NCBI GenBank assembly: GCA_035264885.1
Contig: DATFPK010000090.1
Coordinates: forward strand, 1-13,341
Reading direction: 5' to 3'
Length of the DNA stretch: 13,341 nt
DNA from: DATFPK01 sp035264885
GTDB taxonomy: Bacteria; Actinomycetota; Thermoleophilia; Solirubrobacterales; 70-9
Shown: in pieces, positions 13,053 to 13,341 of the stretch
How positions within the stretch are numbered: position 1 is the stretch's first letter
Layout: every line of letters begins with the position of its first letter
Notes under the pieces: generated by a model
The model's input: the letters and a program-made list of their open reading frames with translations, nothing else
Told to the model about the DNA's origin: nothing
Databases searched by the model: none
Made by a program: the position numbers and the translations under genes

Positions 13053-13341
13053 AACCGCCGCGCGCGTTCGCGCGAGAGCTTGAAGCCGTGCTTGTTGCGC
13101 ACGTTGACGCAGCGCACCCCGTCGGTCCGGCTGACGCACTTGAACCGGCCCCGCTTCACCGACTTCCCATAGCCGAGCCTGCGGCCGATCCCGAACAGCG
13201 AGTCCCCGGCGCAGAAGAAGCGACCCGGGCCGCGCTTGCCGAGCGTCAACCCGTAGCCCCAGTCCTGCCTGCACGCCTTCGGCTTCGGCGGCGGCCGCCA
13301 GTCGCGCTCGCGGATGTCGCACCTCGCCCCCTGCCGCGAGA
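13049..13341 (-). CDS. DUF6636-like secreted cysteine-containing protein (5' end beyond right window edge)
   Basis: The frame is open to the window end on the - strand, so the start is missing; the TTG at 13249 is internal to the domain and not the true start. About 96 residues are visible and match my memory of the DUF6636 pattern of actinobacterial exported proteins: CDIRERDW, then a proline run and CRQDWGYGL, GRFFCAGDS, LGYGKSVKRGRFKCVS, then VRCVNVRNKHGFKLSRERARRF at the C-terminus. Five cysteines are visible (CDI, ACR, FFC, FKC and VRC), probably pairing as disulfides with one more in the missing N-terminus. Strongly basic. Function unknown; presumably extracytoplasmic with a signal peptide outside the window. 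Its TAG stop overlaps the lyase stop in CTAG. Confidence 0.75.
   Translation of the reverse strand, partial: SRQGARCDIRERDWRPPPKPKACRQDWGYGLTLGKRGPGRFFCAGDSLFGIGRRLGYGKSVKRGRFKCVSRTDGVRCVNVRNKHGFKLSRERARRF

Noticed and set aside
13049..13249. A complete 66-residue protein starting at TTG 13249
   Set aside because: The domain pattern (CDIRERDW to CRQDWGYG) continues upstream in frame to the window edge, so this is only the C-terminal part.
12105..13322. 405-codon - strand frame opposite the lyase gene
   Set aside because: Shadow of a gene with all catalytic residues present; no recognisable protein on the reverse strand.

Overview
The window is very GC-rich, gene-dense bacterial DNA with strong G/C bias at third codon positions. 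The two-domain FbiC (CofG-CofH fusion), the separate CofC, CofD and CofE genes, the DUF6636-type secreted protein and the abundant GTG starts point to an actinobacterium. A deep-branching group such as Thermoleophilia/Solirubrobacterales is my inference; no marker gene here proves it. I see no rRNA, tRNA, CRISPR array, insertion sequence or phage gene, and no gene-free gap longer than about 70 bases.

Layout. Bases 1-1923 (+) carry the end of a ZIP metal transporter, a DtxR/MntR-type metalloregulator that starts on its stop codon, and two small unassigned proteins; the second looks like a degenerate receiver domain. They converge on a lone THI5/NMT1-like solute-binding lipoprotein (-, 1907-2863). 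Divergent from that are inorganic pyrophosphatase (2932-3462) and an aquaporin (3500-4264). Next come fbiC (4316-6529), a zinc alcohol dehydrogenase and a cupin, packed as one + strand unit. Facing them on the - strand is the four-gene chain npdG-cofD-cofC-cofE (10929 down to 7936), each junction overlapping by 4 bases. Divergent from npdG, with only 25 bases between start codons, is an SDR oxidoreductase followed by an FlK-like hotdog thioesterase and then an HMG-CoA-lyase-family enzyme (10955-13052). A DUF6636 protein enters from the right edge on the - strand.

How the genes work together. The core is a compact coenzyme F420 module. FbiC makes the deazaflavin Fo, CofC makes the activated phospho-acid, CofD joins the two, CofE adds glutamates, and NpdG couples F420 to NADP(H). 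Pyrophosphatase next door could pull the pyrophosphate-releasing CofC reaction forward, though it is also a general housekeeping enzyme. No dehydro-F420-0 reductase domain (the C-terminal half of mycobacterial FbiB) is present in the window. The SDR, thioesterase and lyase look like an acyl-CoA-processing set whose substrate is unknown.

The most notable regulatory signal is repeated: most transcription units begin with a TAnnnT -10-like hexamer 6-8 bases before an ATG or GTG, as expected for leaderless mRNAs. At npdG/SDR two such hexamers on opposite strands overlap. I found no clear new defence or mobile system. The best candidates for a second look are the F420 module's architecture, a 7-bp tandem repeat inside fbiC, the overlapping divergent promoters, and the thioesterase with an intact FlK triad but an apparently missing lid.
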